A program made the position numbers and the translations under genes. The notes under the pieces were generated by a model. The model was not told where the DNA came from, ran no database searches, and saw only the letters and a list, made by a program, of their open reading frames with translations. From Polynucleobacter sp. GWA2_45_21 (GTDB lineage: Bacteria > Pseudomonadota > Gammaproteobacteria > Burkholderiales > Burkholderiaceae), in contig NZ_MHZG01000019.1 in NCBI RefSeq assembly GCF_001830325.1, positions 1 to 43,372 on the forward strand: a stretch of DNA of 43,372 bases, given 5' to 3'. Positions 22,780 to 33,341 of the stretch are shown piece by piece. The stretch's first letter is position 1, and each line of letters starts with the position of its first letter.

Positions 22780-23898
22780 ATGATTGTTGGCGTACCTCAA
22801 GAAGTAAAAAATAATGAATTTCGTGTTGGCTTAACTCCAGGTAATGTCAGGGGTTTATGTAAGCAGGGTCATTCTGTCCTGGTGCAGCGTGGAGCTGGTG
22901 AGCAAATTGGCTTGAGCGATGAGTCCTATCGCCTATCTGGTGCCACCTTGATCAACAGTGCTGCTGAGGTCTTTGCAAAAGCAGAGATGATCGTTAAGGT
23001 TAAGGAGCCTCAGCCGCAAGAATGCGCCATGTTGCGTGAAGATCAAATCCTCTTTACCTATTTACACCTCGCTCCAGACCCACAGCAGACCAAAGCATTG
23101 CTAGCTTCAGGTGCAAGCTGTATTGCTTATGAAACTGTTACCTCATGTAATGGTGCGCTGCCTCTGTTAGCCCCTATGAGTGAAGTTGCGGGCAGGATGT
23201 CTATCCAAGCAGCAGCCATTCATCTTGAGAAAACAAATGGAGGCTTGGGTATCTTGATGGCAGGTGTACCAGGAGTTGCACCAGCAAAAGTCGTGATATT
23301 GGGTGCAGGTGTAGTGGGGCGTAATGCTTTGCAAATGGCAGTGGGTATGGGTGCCGATGTTTGTATTTTCGATCGCAATATCGATTGCTTGAGACAGATT
23401 GACATGCTCTACGGCAACCGCGTGAGAACCTTCTACGCTGACCCACTCTTGGTTGAGTTGGAGGTTTGTGAGGCGGATGTGGTGATCGGCGCCGTCTTGC
23501 TGCCTGGTGCTGCAGCACCAAAGCTGGTTACAAGAGAAATGGTGCGAAAAATGAAGGCGGGTGCAGTAGTAGTGGATGTCGCAATCGATCAAGGCGGCTG
23601 TTTTGAAACATCCAAGCCAACTACGCATGCTGATCCTACCTTTATCGTAGATGGCGTTCTGCATTACTGTGTAGCAAATATGCCTGGAGCAGTTGCGAGA
23701 ACCTCTACCTTTGCACTGACCAATGCGACTTATCCGTTTATTGAAGCTTTAGCTAATCGAGGTATGGTGAAGGCACTCTCTCACGATCACCATTTGCGCA
23801 ATGGCTTGAGTGTGCATCGAGGTAGTCTTACTTCTGAGCCGGTTGCCAAAGCCCAGAAGGTCGATTTTGTATCAGCAGAAGAGTTGTTGGCTGCGTAG
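22780..23898 (+). CDS. ald: Alanine dehydrogenase
   Basis: This 372-residue NAD-dependent enzyme interconverts L-alanine and pyruvate plus ammonia. MIVGVPQEVKNNEFRVGLTP holds the pyruvate-binding Arg. The Lys in MIVKVKEPQ and the His in FTYLHLAPD are catalytic-site positions in the family. The Rossmann loop GAGVVGRNALQMA is central. AAGGAGA lies five bases before the ATG at 22780, which decides that start over an in-frame GTG overlapping the permease. It forms an operon with the permease and probably works in alanine catabolism. Confidence 0.95.
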   Translation: MIVGVPQEVKNNEFRVGLTPGNVRGLCKQGHSVLVQRGAGEQIGLSDESYRLSGATLINSAAEVFAKAEMIVKVKEPQPQECAMLREDQILFTYLHLAPDPQQTKALLASGASCIAYETVTSCNGALPLLAPMSEVAGRMSIQAAAIHLEKTNGGLGILMAGVPGVAPAKVVILGAGVVGRNALQMAVGMGADVCIFDRNIDCLRQIDMLYGNRVRTFYADPLLVELEVCEADVVIGAVLLPGAAAPKLVTREMVRKMKAGAVVVDVAIDQGGCFETSKPTTHADPTFIVDGVLHYCVANMPGAVARTSTFALTNATYPFIEALANRGMVKALSHDHHLRNGLSVHRGSLTSEPVAKAQKVDFVSAEELLAA

Positions 23899-23928
23899 CA
23901 GTTTCACCGAAGTCGTAGGTGTGGAATG

Positions 23929-23952
23929 GCTTGGGGGCTTAGGCTCTCAAGC
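23929..23952 (+). terminator. Hairpin between ald and the GDT1-family gene
   Basis: GCTTGGGGG and CTCTCAAGC can form a 9-bp stem (two G-U pairs) with a CTTAGG loop, followed by TTTCCTCT. It is either a weak terminator for the permease-ald operon or a leader hairpin of the next gene. Confidence 0.4.
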
Positions 23953-23972
23953 TTTCCTCTATCATTCAATAC

Positions 23973-24548
23973 ATGGACTTATCTGCATTAACTCTTTCTA
24001 CTGGCGTGGTCGCTCTGGCTGAGATGGGCGACAAAACTCAACTGCTTTCCTTGATGTTGGCTGCCCGCTACCCAAAACAGGCTCTTGCCATTATTGGTGG
24101 GATATTGATTGCCACAATTGCGAACCATGCTTGCGCAGCGTTGCTAGGGCATTGGCTCACTACCTTTATGAGTCCAGACATCCTTAAATGGATTTTAGGT
24201 TTAAGCTTTTTGGGAATTGGTCTTTGGCTCTTGGTACCTGATCACATTGATGATGCGGCTGGATCTAAAGTGGCTGATAGAGCCCTTCAGGTGTTCATGC
24301 TCACGGTTGGACTATTTTTCTTGGCCGAGATGGGGGATAAGACTCAAATTGCCACCATCGCTCTGGGCGCTAAATATTCCGACGTTGTTTCGGTCACCAT
24401 TGGCACCACTTTGGGGATGATGTTGGCCAACGCTCCAGCTGTTTGGATTGGTCAGAAGTTCACTAAACGCATGCCGATTAAATGGGTACATGCGGTAGCT
24501 GCCGTGACCTTCATTGCCATTGGTGTCGCTACCCTCATCTGGGGTTAG
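23973..24548 (+). CDS. TMEM165/GDT1 (UPF0016) family cation transporter, probable Mn2+ exporter
   Basis: This 191-residue inner-membrane protein is made of two homologous halves of three helices. Each half carries the defining motif EMGDKTQ (at 17-23 and 119-125), the acidic metal site of the family. Bacterial members such as MneA and eukaryotic GDT1/TMEM165 move Mn2+ or Ca2+. The ion here is inferred from the family. The ATG lacks an obvious ribosome binding site. Confidence 0.88.
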   Translation: MDLSALTLSTGVVALAEMGDKTQLLSLMLAARYPKQALAIIGGILIATIANHACAALLGHWLTTFMSPDILKWILGLSFLGIGLWLLVPDHIDDAAGSKVADRALQVFMLTVGLFFLAEMGDKTQIATIALGAKYSDVVSVTIGTTLGMMLANAPAVWIGQKFTKRMPIKWVHAVAAVTFIAIGVATLIWG

Positions 24549-24582
24549 GGCGAAATTGGTCTGCGGGGCTTAAAATTGCCCC

Positions 24583-27192
24583 ATGAAAACTGATCTGCCA
24601 CAGAGCTTTCGCAGGCTCGAATACCGCGCTCCCAATTACACCTTTTCACAGGTTGAGTTAGATATTGCCCTAGATCCTGCTAGGACCATTGTGAAGAGTC
24701 GCCTAGAGGTCTTGCCAGGCGCTGGTCATGAGGCTGGAACGCCGTTGGTATTGCAGGGCCATGAGCTGGAGTTTGTGAGTTTGCGTATTAATGGTGAAGC
24801 CCATCGTCAATTTGAACTGACACCAGAAACACTAACCATTCATGCATTGCCCAATGAAGGCAAACAAACCTTCATTGTTGAAATCATTTGTGTTTGCGTG
24901 CCTGAGAAAAATACTACGCTGATGGGTCTGTATGTCTCTAATGGGAATTTCTTTACCCAGTGCGAAGCAGAGGGCTTCAGAAAAATTACTTATTTTCTTG
25001 ATAGACCAGACGTCATGGCACGCTATCGTGTCACACTGCGTGCGCGTGAAGCAGACTGCCCAGTACTGCTGTCAAATGGCAATCTCATTAGCACAGAAAA
25101 ATTACCGAATGGATGGCATAGCGCTGTTTGGGAGGATCCATTTCCAAAGCCATCCTACTTGTTTGCTTTAGTTGCTGGCAAGTTGGAATGCATTGAGGAA
25201 ACTATCACCACCGGTAGTGGTGCTCAGAAGCTACTGCAAATTTGGGTTGAGCCACATGACCTGAAAAAGACTCGTCATGCAATGGATTCTTTAATTGCTT
25301 CGATTCATTGGGATGAAAAACGTTACGGCCTGGAACTTGATCTTGAGCGCTTCATGATTGTGGCAGTAAGCGATTTCAATATGGGTGCAATGGAGAACAA
25401 GGGCCTCAATGTCTTCAATACCAAATTCGTGCTTGCCCAGCCAGAGACAGCAACAGATGCTGACTTCGCCAATATTGAAAGCGTAGTAGCTCATGAGTAC
25501 TTTCATAACTGGACTGGTAATCGAGTTACCTGTCGAGATTGGTTTCAACTTTCTCTTAAAGAAGGCTTGACCGTATTCCGCGATCAAGAATTCTCTGCTG
25601 ATCAAATGGGTAGTGAGTCTGGCAGGGCAGTGAAGCGTATTGAAGACGTGCGTTTATTGCGTCAACTGCAGTTCCCGGAGGATGCTGGTCCGATGGCGCA
25701 CCCAATTCGTCCAGATGAGTATCAAGAAATTAATAACTTCTATACCGTGACTGTGTATGAGAAGGGTGCTGAAGTTGTGCGTATGTATCAAACCTTGTTA
25801 GGTGTTGAGGGTTTCCGCAAGGGTATGGATCTTTACTTCAAGCGTCATGATGGACAAGCGGTGACTTGTGATGATTTCTTGGCTGCTATGGCAGATGCCA
25901 ATGGGCGAGACCTCTCCCAGTTTAAAAACTGGTACAGCCAAGCAGGCACCCCTAAAGTCAAAGTAGAAGAATCCTATGATGAGGATAAAAAGCAATATCA
26001 AATTACCTTGACGCAAAGTCCATCAGCCAATATTGAGCACAAAGATAGCAAGCCATTTCATATTCCATTGAAGATGCGCCTGCTCACGCCAGCAGATGAT
26101 CAGGTAGAGACTTTGTTAGAGCTAACTCAAGATCGGCAGACTTGGACTTTTGATCAAATAGAAAGTCGTCCGGTGCTATCGATTAACCGCAATTTTTCGG
26201 CACCGATTCATTTAGATTTTGATCAGAGTGAAGCTGATTTACTAACGATGTTCTCAAGTGATGACGATGCCTTTAATCGTTGGGAGGCTGGTCAGAAGCT
26301 CGCCATGCAAATGATCCTAGGCAATCGTTTGCCTGATAAAGCCCTGATTGAGGCTTATCGCACACTCTTGACCGATCCAGAGTTGGATCCTGCGTTCAAA
26401 GAGTTGGCGCTGACTTTACCCGCTGAGACCTATTTATATGAGCAGTGTGCAAGCGTTGATCCTCAGCAGATTTATGCTGCCCGTCGTGCTTTCCGCCATG
26501 CTATTGCCAGTGAACTGAGAATTGAATGGGCTGCTCTCTACCAACAGATGCAGGCTCCAGGGCCATTTAACCCTGATGCAGCAAGTGCTGGTAAGCGCGC
26601 ATTAAAGAATCTTGCACTCAGCATGTTGCTCGAAGCGGATCCATTAATCTGGGCACCCATGGCAGTCAATCAATATCAAAATGCTGACAACATGACTGAC
26701 CGATATGCAGCTCTGGCTGGTTTAGTGATTCATGGAAGTAAATCCGCAGCAGCTTGCCTAGAAGATTTTTATAGCCGGTTTGCTGACGATGCTTTAGTAA
26801 TCGATAAGTGGTTTGCATTGCAATCCAGTAGGCCGCCACTAGTTCATGCTGAATCTACCTTGGATGTGGTCAAGCGTCTGCGTGAGCACGAAGTTTTCAA
26901 GATGAATAACCCCAATCGAGTACGCAGCGTGATTCATGCATTTTGTATGAATAATCCCGCCAGCTTTCATCAAACCGATGGTAGTGGTTATGCATTTTGG
27001 GCGGAATCTGTTCTTGCCCTGGATCCAATCAACCCGCAGGTTGCCGCTCGTTTGGCAAGGGGCCTTGATCGTTGGCGCCATTTTGCCAAGCCTTACCAAG
27101 ACCATATGCTGGCAGCCCTGAAGAAGGTCGATGCTTGCGAAACCCTCTCTCCAGATGTGAAAGAGGTGGTTTCTAAGGCTTTGGGCAATTAG
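24583..27192 (+). CDS. pepN: Aminopeptidase N (M1 family)
   Basis: This 869-residue cytoplasmic zinc aminopeptidase has the substrate-anchoring GAMENKG motif. The zinc site HEYFHNW has His304, Glu305 and His308, and the third ligand Glu327 lies in [14 protein letters not shown]. Spacing is that of E. coli PepN, and the full alpha-helical C-terminal domain is present to the end. It releases N-terminal amino acids from peptides. It starts 34 bases after the GDT1-type gene. Confidence 0.97.
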   Translation: MKTDLPQSFRRLEYRAPNYTFSQVELDIALDPARTIVKSRLEVLPGAGHEAGTPLVLQGHELEFVSLRINGEAHRQFELTPETLTIHALPNEGKQTFIVEIICVCVPEKNTTLMGLYVSNGNFFTQCEAEGFRKITYFLDRPDVMARYRVTLRAREADCPVLLSNGNLISTEKLPNGWHSAVWEDPFPKPSYLFALVAGKLECIEETITTGSGAQKLLQIWVEPHDLKKTRHAMDSLIASIHWDEKRYGLELDLERFMIVAVSDFNMGAMENKGLNVFNTKFVLAQPETATDADFANIESVVAHEYFHNWTGNRVTCRDWFQLSLKEGLTVFRDQEFSADQMGSESGRAVKRIEDVRLLRQLQFPEDAGPMAHPIRPDEYQEINNFYTVTVYEKGAEVVRMYQTLLGVEGFRKGMDLYFKRHDGQAVTCDDFLAAMADANGRDLSQFKNWYSQAGTPKVKVEESYDEDKKQYQITLTQSPSANIEHKDSKPFHIPLKMRLLTPADDQVETLLELTQDRQTWTFDQIESRPVLSINRNFSAPIHLDFDQSEADLLTMFSSDDDAFNRWEAGQKLAMQMILGNRLPDKALIEAYRTLLTDPELDPAFKELALTLPAETYLYEQCASVDPQQIYAARRAFRHAIASELRIEWAALYQQMQAPGPFNPDAASAGKRALKNLALSMLLEADPLIWAPMAVNQYQNADNMTDRYAALAGLVIHGSKSAAACLEDFYSRFADDALVIDKWFALQSSRPPLVHAESTLDVVKRLREHEVFKMNNPNRVRSVIHAFCMNNPASFHQTDGSGYAFWAESVLALDPINPQVAARLARGLDRWRHFAKPYQDHMLAALKKVDACETLSPDVKEVVSKALGN

Positions 27193-27256
27193 GCAGCTTG
27201 GAACAAGGCAAAATAGAGCCCATACAGAAATAAACCCCATTACGGAGAAACTCCTT

Positions 27257-28267
27257 TTGAGCGCTTCAAGTACTTTTAATACCAATTTCAAGCAATATCT
27301 ATCGTTCGCCAAGGTAAAGGGTGCAGAAATACCTGCGGGTCTTCAAGAGCTGTTATTGGCCGTTGCCGATACTTGCTCAACCTTGAGTCATGAAGTTGCT
27401 CAAGGCGCTTTGATTGGCTTATTGGGATCTGCGGGTACTGGCAATGTCCAGGGTGAAGTTCAGCAAAAGCTCGATGTCATTGCTAACGACTTATTGATTG
27501 ACGGCGTACAGGGCTGCAAATCTTTAGCCGGTCTCGCTTCTGAGGAAATGGAGTTGCCGCTTCCAGTTCAAGGTACTGGCGACTACTTATTGTTGTTTGA
27601 TCCGCTAGATGGCTCTTCCAATATTGATGTCAATGTCTCTATCGGAACTATTTTCTCTGTGCTGAAAAAGCAAGATCCTGCAGCGCCATTGCAGACAGAA
27701 GATTTTTTATTGTCAGGCCGTCACCAAGTTGCTGCGGGTTACGTTGTCTACGGACCACAAACCACGATGGCATTAACTTTGGGTGATGGCGTAGTGATGT
27801 TTACCTTGAATAAGGTGACCGGAGAGTTTGTCTTAATTAAACATGCGGTGGAGATTGCGCATTCCACTAAAGAGTTTGCGATCAATATGTCTAATATGCG
27901 CCACTGGGCTGAGCCTGTGCGTCGTTACGTTGATGAGTGCTTGGCTGGCGTCAGTGGTGAGCGTGACAAAGACTTCAATATGCGCTGGATCGCATCTATG
28001 GTTGCGGATGTGCATCGTGTCTTATCACGTGGGGGCATCTTTATGTACCCGTGGGATCAACGTGAACCGCACAAGCCAGGAAAGCTGCGCCTGATGTATG
28101 AAGCAAATCCGATGAGCTTCTTAGTGGAGCAGGCTGGTGGTGCATCGACCAATGGCGAGCAACTTATTATGGATATGGTGCCTACTGAACTGCATGAGCG
28201 CGTCTCTGTCATGTTGGGATCTAAAGAAGAGATTGAGCGTTTACAGCACTATCACTCTCAGGTATAA
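27257..28267 (+). CDS. fbp: Fructose-1,6-bisphosphatase class I
   Basis: This 336-residue gluconeogenic phosphatase has the metal-binding signature [20 protein letters not shown] at about 112-131. [13 protein letters not shown] and the active-site run [21 protein letters not shown] (read as [20 protein letters not shown]) follow. The start is a TTG. Upstream GGAG lies nine bases away and can pair with CTCC directly after it, a small hairpin that may weaken initiation. No ATG occurs in the conserved N-terminus, so the TTG is favoured. It lies 64 bases after pepN. Confidence 0.95.
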   Translation: MSASSTFNTNFKQYLSFAKVKGAEIPAGLQELLLAVADTCSTLSHEVAQGALIGLLGSAGTGNVQGEVQQKLDVIANDLLIDGVQGCKSLAGLASEEMELPLPVQGTGDYLLLFDPLDGSSNIDVNVSIGTIFSVLKKQDPAAPLQTEDFLLSGRHQVAAGYVVYGPQTTMALTLGDGVVMFTLNKVTGEFVLIKHAVEIAHSTKEFAINMSNMRHWAEPVRRYVDECLAGVSGERDKDFNMRWIASMVADVHRVLSRGGIFMYPWDQREPHKPGKLRLMYEANPMSFLVEQAGGASTNGEQLIMDMVPTELHERVSVMLGSKEEIERLQHYHSQV

Positions 28268-28288
28268 GCAACTACCAAAACCCTGAAG

Positions 28289-28308
28289 TTGATCACTTAG
28301 GTGATCAA
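28289..28308. repeat. Inverted repeat between fbp and cphA
   Basis: Stems TTGATCAC and GTGATCAA (8 bp, perfect) flank a TTAG loop. It lies between the fbp stop and the main terminator hairpin. It has no T tract, so it may be an extra 3' stabilising stem or a binding site. Confidence 0.5.
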
Positions 28309-28311
28309 TTA

Positions 28312-28340
28312 AAAAAGCCCAATCACTGATTGGGCTTTTT
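28312..28340. terminator. Bidirectional intrinsic terminator between fbp and cphA
   Basis: AAAAAGCCCAATC pairs with GATTGGGCTTTTT around a short ACT loop. A-tract and T-tract on opposite sides make it work in both directions for these convergent genes. Confidence 0.9.
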
Positions 28341-28367
28341 GTTGGCGGCTACAAAAGCAAGCCTTGA

Positions 28368-30938
28368 TTAAGGCTGAACCTTTTCTTTTAGGTAGGCAAG
28401 CGATTCTTCCACCTGGTCAATGAGGATCAGGCAAATATCACCAGCAGATAAATCATCAAGTGCAGTATCAATGGCGAGGAATTCGCCGGTAATTTCTTTA
28501 ACTTGTTTGGCTTTCTTGGTGCCTACTAAACCTTCTTGTAGCAACTTTAAGACTTCACCATCTTCGCGACCGCGTTGACACTGATCTTGATAAAGAATGA
28601 CATTGTCAAAGCTATTACCAAGAATACGGGTCAGGTCACGAATATCTTCATCCCGACGATCACCGGCACCACTGATCACGACATGACTCTTTTTAGGCTT
28701 CATCGCTTCGATGGCACTGGCTAAAGCGCGCATGGCATCTGGATTGTGACCATAGTCAGCAATCACCGTGGCACCTTTATGTTGGAATTGATTAAAGCGT
28801 CCGGGCACTGCATTCGCTGAGCTCTCAAAAGAATGGAGGGCGCGAGCCACTGCTTCTGCGTCCAATCCAAGGGCCCAGGCTGCACCAATCGATGCCATTG
28901 CATTTTCTATCTGGAAGCCCAGTACACCATTTTGAGTCAGTGGAATTTCGCTTACTGGGTAGCGGAAAAGTACGCGCTCCCCTTTGGAGCAGATGATGTG
29001 GGTGCCATCAAAATAAATCACTTTTTTGTTTTTGGCGCGATGGGCTGCAATGACGGGGTGATGTTGGTTCTGAGAAAAGAAGATCACTCGACCGGTGCAG
29101 AAATCACCCATCCTAGCCACAATAGGATCTGTTGCATTGAGAACTGCAGCACCAGTAGGGGCAACGTTCTGAACAATGACCCGCTTCAGAATTGCTAGAT
29201 CCTCTACGCTGGTGATGTAGTTCAGACCCAGGTGATCACCTTCACCGATATTAGTTACAACAGCAACCTCACAACGATCAAAGCCAAGACCTTCTCGCAA
29301 CATCCCACCGCGAGCAGTTTCTAATACGGCAGCATCCACATCGGGATGCATGAGGACATTACGAGCACTCTTGGGGCCACTGCAGTCGCCAGAATCAATT
29401 AAGCGATGATTGATGTACACACCATCCGTTGTGGTCATGCCAACTCGTAAACCGGTCTCATTGAGCAAATGGGAGATGAGGCGAACGGTGGTGGTTTTAC
29501 CATTAGTGCCTGTAACGGCTACCACTGGAATGCGTCCATCTTCACCCAGTGGGTACATCATATTAATAATGTCCTCGCCAACAGGACGGCCCTTGCCATA
29601 AGAAGGCTTGAGGTGCATCCGTAAACCGGGTGCTGCATTGACTTCAACAATGCCGCCACCCTGAGGCTCTAGGGGCTTGTAGATCGCCTCGCATAAGACG
29701 TCGACGCCAGCAATATCCAATCCAATCATTTGGGCAGCTGCAATTGCACTCGCAGCTACATTTGGATGTACATCATCAGTCACATCAGTGGCGGTGCCAC
29801 CGGTACTGAGGTTGGCATTATTGCGAAGTAAAACGCGCTCACCAGTTTTGGGAACATATTGTGGGCTTAAGCCATTGCTAGCTAAATGTGCAAGCGCGAT
29901 GTCATCAAAACGAATCTTGGTTAAAGCAGTTGCATGACCATCGCCACGCAATGGATTTTTGTTTTCTAATTCAACCAACTCAGAAACGGTATGTTTACCA
30001 TCGCCAACCACTTGAGCCGGTTCTCGGCGTGCTGCAGCAGAGAGGCGATTACCCACCACCAGCAAGCGGTAGTCAGCACCAGGGAGATAGCGCTCGACAA
30101 TGGTTTGGCGTCCAAAAGCTTGGGTAACTTCAAAGCCAGCGCGCACCTCTGCTTCAGTTTGAATATTGGCAACAACACCTTTGCCTTGGTTACCATCTTT
30201 GGGCTTCAGAACGATGGGGCCACCAATCTTTTGGGCAGCGCGCCATGCATCATCTGCAGTAGTAACCACTTCACCAGTGGGAACAGGAACTCCTGCAGCT
30301 GCCAATAAGTTTTTGGTGAGTTCTTTATCTTGTGCAATCGCCTCTGCAATTGCGCTGGTATCGCTAGTTTCTGCTGCCTGAATACGTTTTTGCTTACTAC
30401 CCCAGCCAAACTGCACCATGCTGCCTTCAGTCATGCGGCGGTAGGGAATATTTCTTTGTACAGCAGCATCGACGATAGAGCCAGTGCTGGGTCCTAGGCG
30501 AACATCCTCATATAAAGCCTCTAATTCTGAGAGGGCCGCAGCTAAATCAAATGGCACATCACTCAGGGTTGCTTGAATAAGTCCAAAAGCAAAGTCAAAT
30601 GCCATACGTCCAACAACTTCTTCGGTATATTCCACAACGACTTGATAGACGCCGACGTCAACCGTTTGTACTGTGCGGCTAAAGGTAACTGGGCAGCCTG
30701 CTTGAGATTGAAGACCTAAAGCAGCATGCTCTAAGGCGTGTGCCAGAGAGAGCATTTCATTATGACCGCCACGGCGCATGCTACCTAATTGAGGAAAGCG
30801 TTCACGAATCTTGATTTCAAAGCGGGGAATTGAATCGATTGATCGTTCTGTTTCATCGCAAGAAACAATGGCTTCTAGTGCGGTATGGCGGCTCCATAAA
30901 TTTGGGCCGCGCAACATGCGAATACGGGTGATTTCCAA
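28368..30938 (-). CDS. cphA: Cyanophycin synthetase (full-length)
   Basis: This 856-residue enzyme makes the Asp-Arg polymer cyanophycin without a ribosome. The N-terminal domain begins with RGPNLWSRH. The ATP-grasp domain (about 200-460) has PIVLKPKDGNQGKGVVANI, which contains the glycine-rich ATP loop, and adds Asp. The Mur-ligase domain has an intact P-loop VTGTNGKTTT at 475-484, ETARGGMLREG and GEGDHLG, then the C-terminal Mur domain with ADYGHNPDA, and adds Arg. The start is a TTG directly after the stop of the upstream synthetase-like gene, with AGAGG just before. No cyanophycinase is in the window. Confidence 0.95.
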   Translation of the reverse strand: MEITRIRMLRGPNLWSRHTALEAIVSCDETERSIDSIPRFEIKIRERFPQLGSMRRGGHNEMLSLAHALEHAALGLQSQAGCPVTFSRTVQTVDVGVYQVVVEYTEEVVGRMAFDFAFGLIQATLSDVPFDLAAALSELEALYEDVRLGPSTGSIVDAAVQRNIPYRRMTEGSMVQFGWGSKQKRIQAAETSDTSAIAEAIAQDKELTKNLLAAAGVPVPTGEVVTTADDAWRAAQKIGGPIVLKPKDGNQGKGVVANIQTEAEVRAGFEVTQAFGRQTIVERYLPGADYRLLVVGNRLSAAARREPAQVVGDGKHTVSELVELENKNPLRGDGHATALTKIRFDDIALAHLASNGLSPQYVPKTGERVLLRNNANLSTGGTATDVTDDVHPNVAASAIAAAQMIGLDIAGVDVLCEAIYKPLEPQGGGIVEVNAAPGLRMHLKPSYGKGRPVGEDIINMMYPLGEDGRIPVVAVTGTNGKTTTVRLISHLLNETGLRVGMTTTDGVYINHRLIDSGDCSGPKSARNVLMHPDVDAAVLETARGGMLREGLGFDRCEVAVVTNIGEGDHLGLNYITSVEDLAILKRVIVQNVAPTGAAVLNATDPIVARMGDFCTGRVIFFSQNQHHPVIAAHRAKNKKVIYFDGTHIICSKGERVLFRYPVSEIPLTQNGVLGFQIENAMASIGAAWALGLDAEAVARALHSFESSANAVPGRFNQFQHKGATVIADYGHNPDAMRALASAIEAMKPKKSHVVISGAGDRRDEDIRDLTRILGNSFDNVILYQDQCQRGREDGEVLKLLQEGLVGTKKAKQVKEITGEFLAIDTALDDLSAGDICLILIDQVEESLAYLKEKVQP

Positions 30939-33131
30939 TTAAGCCTCTGGTGGAATATTGGAGCTAGAAACAAATGTTTCAACTCCAGCTTCGATAACGT
31001 TGAACGGAATATCCAAAGCCCAGGCTGCACCAATAGCTGCTGCAAGACTTAAGTGTGGCACCCATTCAAGGGATGCCTCCTTCACTGCTGAAGGAGTTGG
31101 AATCACTAACTTGTCTACCTTACCTTGCTTGAGCGTAATGACAGATGGACTCACAATAATTGATCGACCATCTTTTTCTTGATGGGCAGTCACTACAGGA
31201 GAGTCCGGCTCTTGAGAGAAGTACATCACCTCACCCTTGCTGAGTTCCGCCATTTTGACAATCATGGGATCGTCTGCATTTAATACGCTGGTGCCGGTAG
31301 GCAATACAACATCAACCTGAGTACGCACTACGTTAAATAATTGATCTTCTTCGCTGATGTTGTGCTCAGGAAAGAGTTTGAGTGGGTCAATATTGAGTAC
31401 GACACCAACTTGACATTGATCGTATGCCAGACCCTCTAGCAAGAGTGATGCATTGTCATTCTCAAGAACGGCAACCTCAATCGCTCTATTTTGAAGTGTG
31501 CGTCGTGCGTTTTCCCAGTGGGAAGAAGAGGTTTGTTTGATGGTGCGATTGCCAAAATAGAGGCCATTGCTGGTGGAGAGTCCAACATGCACGTTCGTCA
31601 ATCTAGTGAAGTGGGCAATCATTTCGGCGACGATAGTTCTTCCGGAATTCCCGCTAACGCCAACAATTGGAATTCTGAAATCGTAGCCTGAAGGGAAAAG
31701 ATGATTTGCAATTTCTTCGCCAACAGGTTGTGGAGTACCGCTAGCAGGTTTTAAGTGCATCAGTAAGCCAGGACCTGCATTCACTTCAACAATCGCCGCG
31801 TTTTGCGACTCTAGTGGCTTGCTGATATCTTGAGCTACGAGGTCAATTCCCGCAATTTCAAGCCCAACAACGCGTGCAGCTAATGCTACTTGGTGGGCTA
31901 CTTCAGGGTGAACTAAGTCGGTCACATCAAATGCCACATTGCCATTACTTTGAATCAATACTTTTTGATCCACCCCTGGAATGCTCTCACCAGTCAGCTT
32001 TTGGCGAGCCAGCTCTAACTCAACTGCAGAATCGATCCGAACTGGATTAAGAGGGCATTCTTCAGTCGTGCCACGACGTGGATCAGAATTAATCTGAATT
32101 TGAATGAGTTCAAGCACGGTGTGCTTGCCATCACCGGTGATCCAAACTGTTTCACCTTTCGCAGCTGCTACTACTTTATTGCCGACGACTAACAAACGAT
32201 GTTCATCGCCAATAATGTGGCGCTCTACCAAAACCTCACTACCTTCATTGATTGCTACAGCGTAGGCAGCTTCAATTTCTTGTTGGGTATAGAGGTTAAT
32301 AAATACGCCACGACCATGGTTGCCATCAATCGGTTTCACAACCACTGGTAAGCCAATATCTTGTGCGGCTTCCCAAGCATCATCAGGACTTGTAACGACT
32401 CTACCCTCTGGGATTGGAACGCCTGCGCTAGCTAGCAAGCTTTTAGTCAGATCTTTATCACGCGAGATAGTTTCTGCGATGGCGCTAGTTTGATCGGTTT
32501 CAGCCGTCCAAATACGTCGTTGCTTGGCGCCATATCCGAGTTGAACTAAGTTGCCACTAGATAGTCTGATGTAAGGAATTTCTCGGACGGTAGCTGCGTT
32601 GACAATGCAGGCTGTGCTGGGACCTAGACAAAGATCATCACTTAAATCACGAAGTTCTTCAATGATCTGCTCTCGTTGAGCAATGGCATCGCCATTATCT
32701 TGAATTAGGGTGAGGAGAAGGTCACGCGCAAACTTAAACGCTTGCAATGTCACAGCTTCTTCAGTAGCGCTCACAATGACTTTGTAAACACCCCGGCGAC
32801 CACCGTCACGAGCTCTGCCAAAACCGCCTGCAATGCCGGCTAAATTTTGCAGCTCAATGGTGAGGTGCTCGAGAATGTGTCCAGGCCAGGTGCCTTCTTC
32901 AACCCGTTTTAAAAATCCACCAGGCTCTCCATAACTGCAGCGATGCTCATGCAGGCTTGGAAGACATTTGCAAAGTCGGTCGTAGAAGCCGGGAATTAAG
33001 TCAGATGGATAGTCTTCCAAGTCCCCAATGTCGATCAAAACCTCCAGTGCGGGGTTGTAGCTCCACATATTGGGGCCACGCAGATGTCGGTGGCTCAGGA
33101 TTTCAATGGTTTTATCTAGTAATTGGGGCAT
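30939..33131 (-). CDS. Cyanophycin synthetase-like protein, truncated, with degenerate Mur domain (CphA2-like)
   Basis: This 730-residue paralogue of the adjacent CphA aligns in order along its length. It keeps the N-terminal domain (RGPNMWSYNPALEV) and an intact ATP-grasp loop at about 263-279 (VVVKPIDGNHGRGVFIN). In the Mur region the P-loop is SGNSGRTI (493-500) in place of TGTNGKTT, and the ETARGG and GDHLG blocks of the partner are replaced. The protein ends just after the central Mur domain, so the C-terminal Mur domain is missing. Asp or dipeptide addition at the ATP-grasp site is possible; Arg addition by the Mur site is unlikely. It is the first gene of the pair and abuts cphA. Confidence 0.9.
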   Translation of the reverse strand: MPQLLDKTIEILSHRHLRGPNMWSYNPALEVLIDIGDLEDYPSDLIPGFYDRLCKCLPSLHEHRCSYGEPGGFLKRVEEGTWPGHILEHLTIELQNLAGIAGGFGRARDGGRRGVYKVIVSATEEAVTLQAFKFARDLLLTLIQDNGDAIAQREQIIEELRDLSDDLCLGPSTACIVNAATVREIPYIRLSSGNLVQLGYGAKQRRIWTAETDQTSAIAETISRDKDLTKSLLASAGVPIPEGRVVTSPDDAWEAAQDIGLPVVVKPIDGNHGRGVFINLYTQQEIEAAYAVAINEGSEVLVERHIIGDEHRLLVVGNKVVAAAKGETVWITGDGKHTVLELIQIQINSDPRRGTTEECPLNPVRIDSAVELELARQKLTGESIPGVDQKVLIQSNGNVAFDVTDLVHPEVAHQVALAARVVGLEIAGIDLVAQDISKPLESQNAAIVEVNAGPGLLMHLKPASGTPQPVGEEIANHLFPSGYDFRIPIVGVSGNSGRTIVAEMIAHFTRLTNVHVGLSTSNGLYFGNRTIKQTSSSHWENARRTLQNRAIEVAVLENDNASLLLEGLAYDQCQVGVVLNIDPLKLFPEHNISEEDQLFNVVRTQVDVVLPTGTSVLNADDPMIVKMAELSKGEVMYFSQEPDSPVVTAHQEKDGRSIIVSPSVITLKQGKVDKLVIPTPSAVKEASLEWVPHLSLAAAIGAAWALDIPFNVIEAGVETFVSSSNIPPEA

Positions 33132-33341
33132 GTGTGGAATGGGGAATCTCAGCGCCGCATCAGAAGGCGAGGGCGGGGATGTCTCAGACTATCTCTCTGG
33201 TTCTAGTAATTATTCAAAATCCACAAAATTAGCAAAAATACATAAAAAAGACTATTTCGATAATTTAACGGCTTTCTGCCCCTGAAAGTTGACAGCATCA
33301 TTAAATCTTCAAAACCTGGCTCCACTATACTTTTAGGACTA
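33132..33341. promoter_or_regulatory. Divergent intergenic region of the cyanophycin locus
   Basis: These 210 bases separate the starts of the synthetase pair and the ABC transporter. The right half is AT-rich. A TTGACA lies at 33289 and a TATACT at 33326, but their spacing is too large to form one promoter. The region presumably holds both promoters; no convincing operator was seen. Confidence 0.45.

Noticed and set aside
23167..23664. 165-codon frame on the minus strand inside ald
   Set aside because: Antisense to a well-conserved alanine dehydrogenase; composition is Cys/His-rich in the way of shadow frames.
23899..23972. yybP-ykoY manganese riboswitch ahead of the GDT1-family gene
   Set aside because: The gap is only 74 bases and holds one simple hairpin; it lacks the paired-loop architecture of that riboswitch.
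33289..33331. TTGACA and TATACT as a sigma-70 promoter for the ABC gene
   Set aside because: The spacer would be 31 bases; neither element has a good partner at 16-18 bases.
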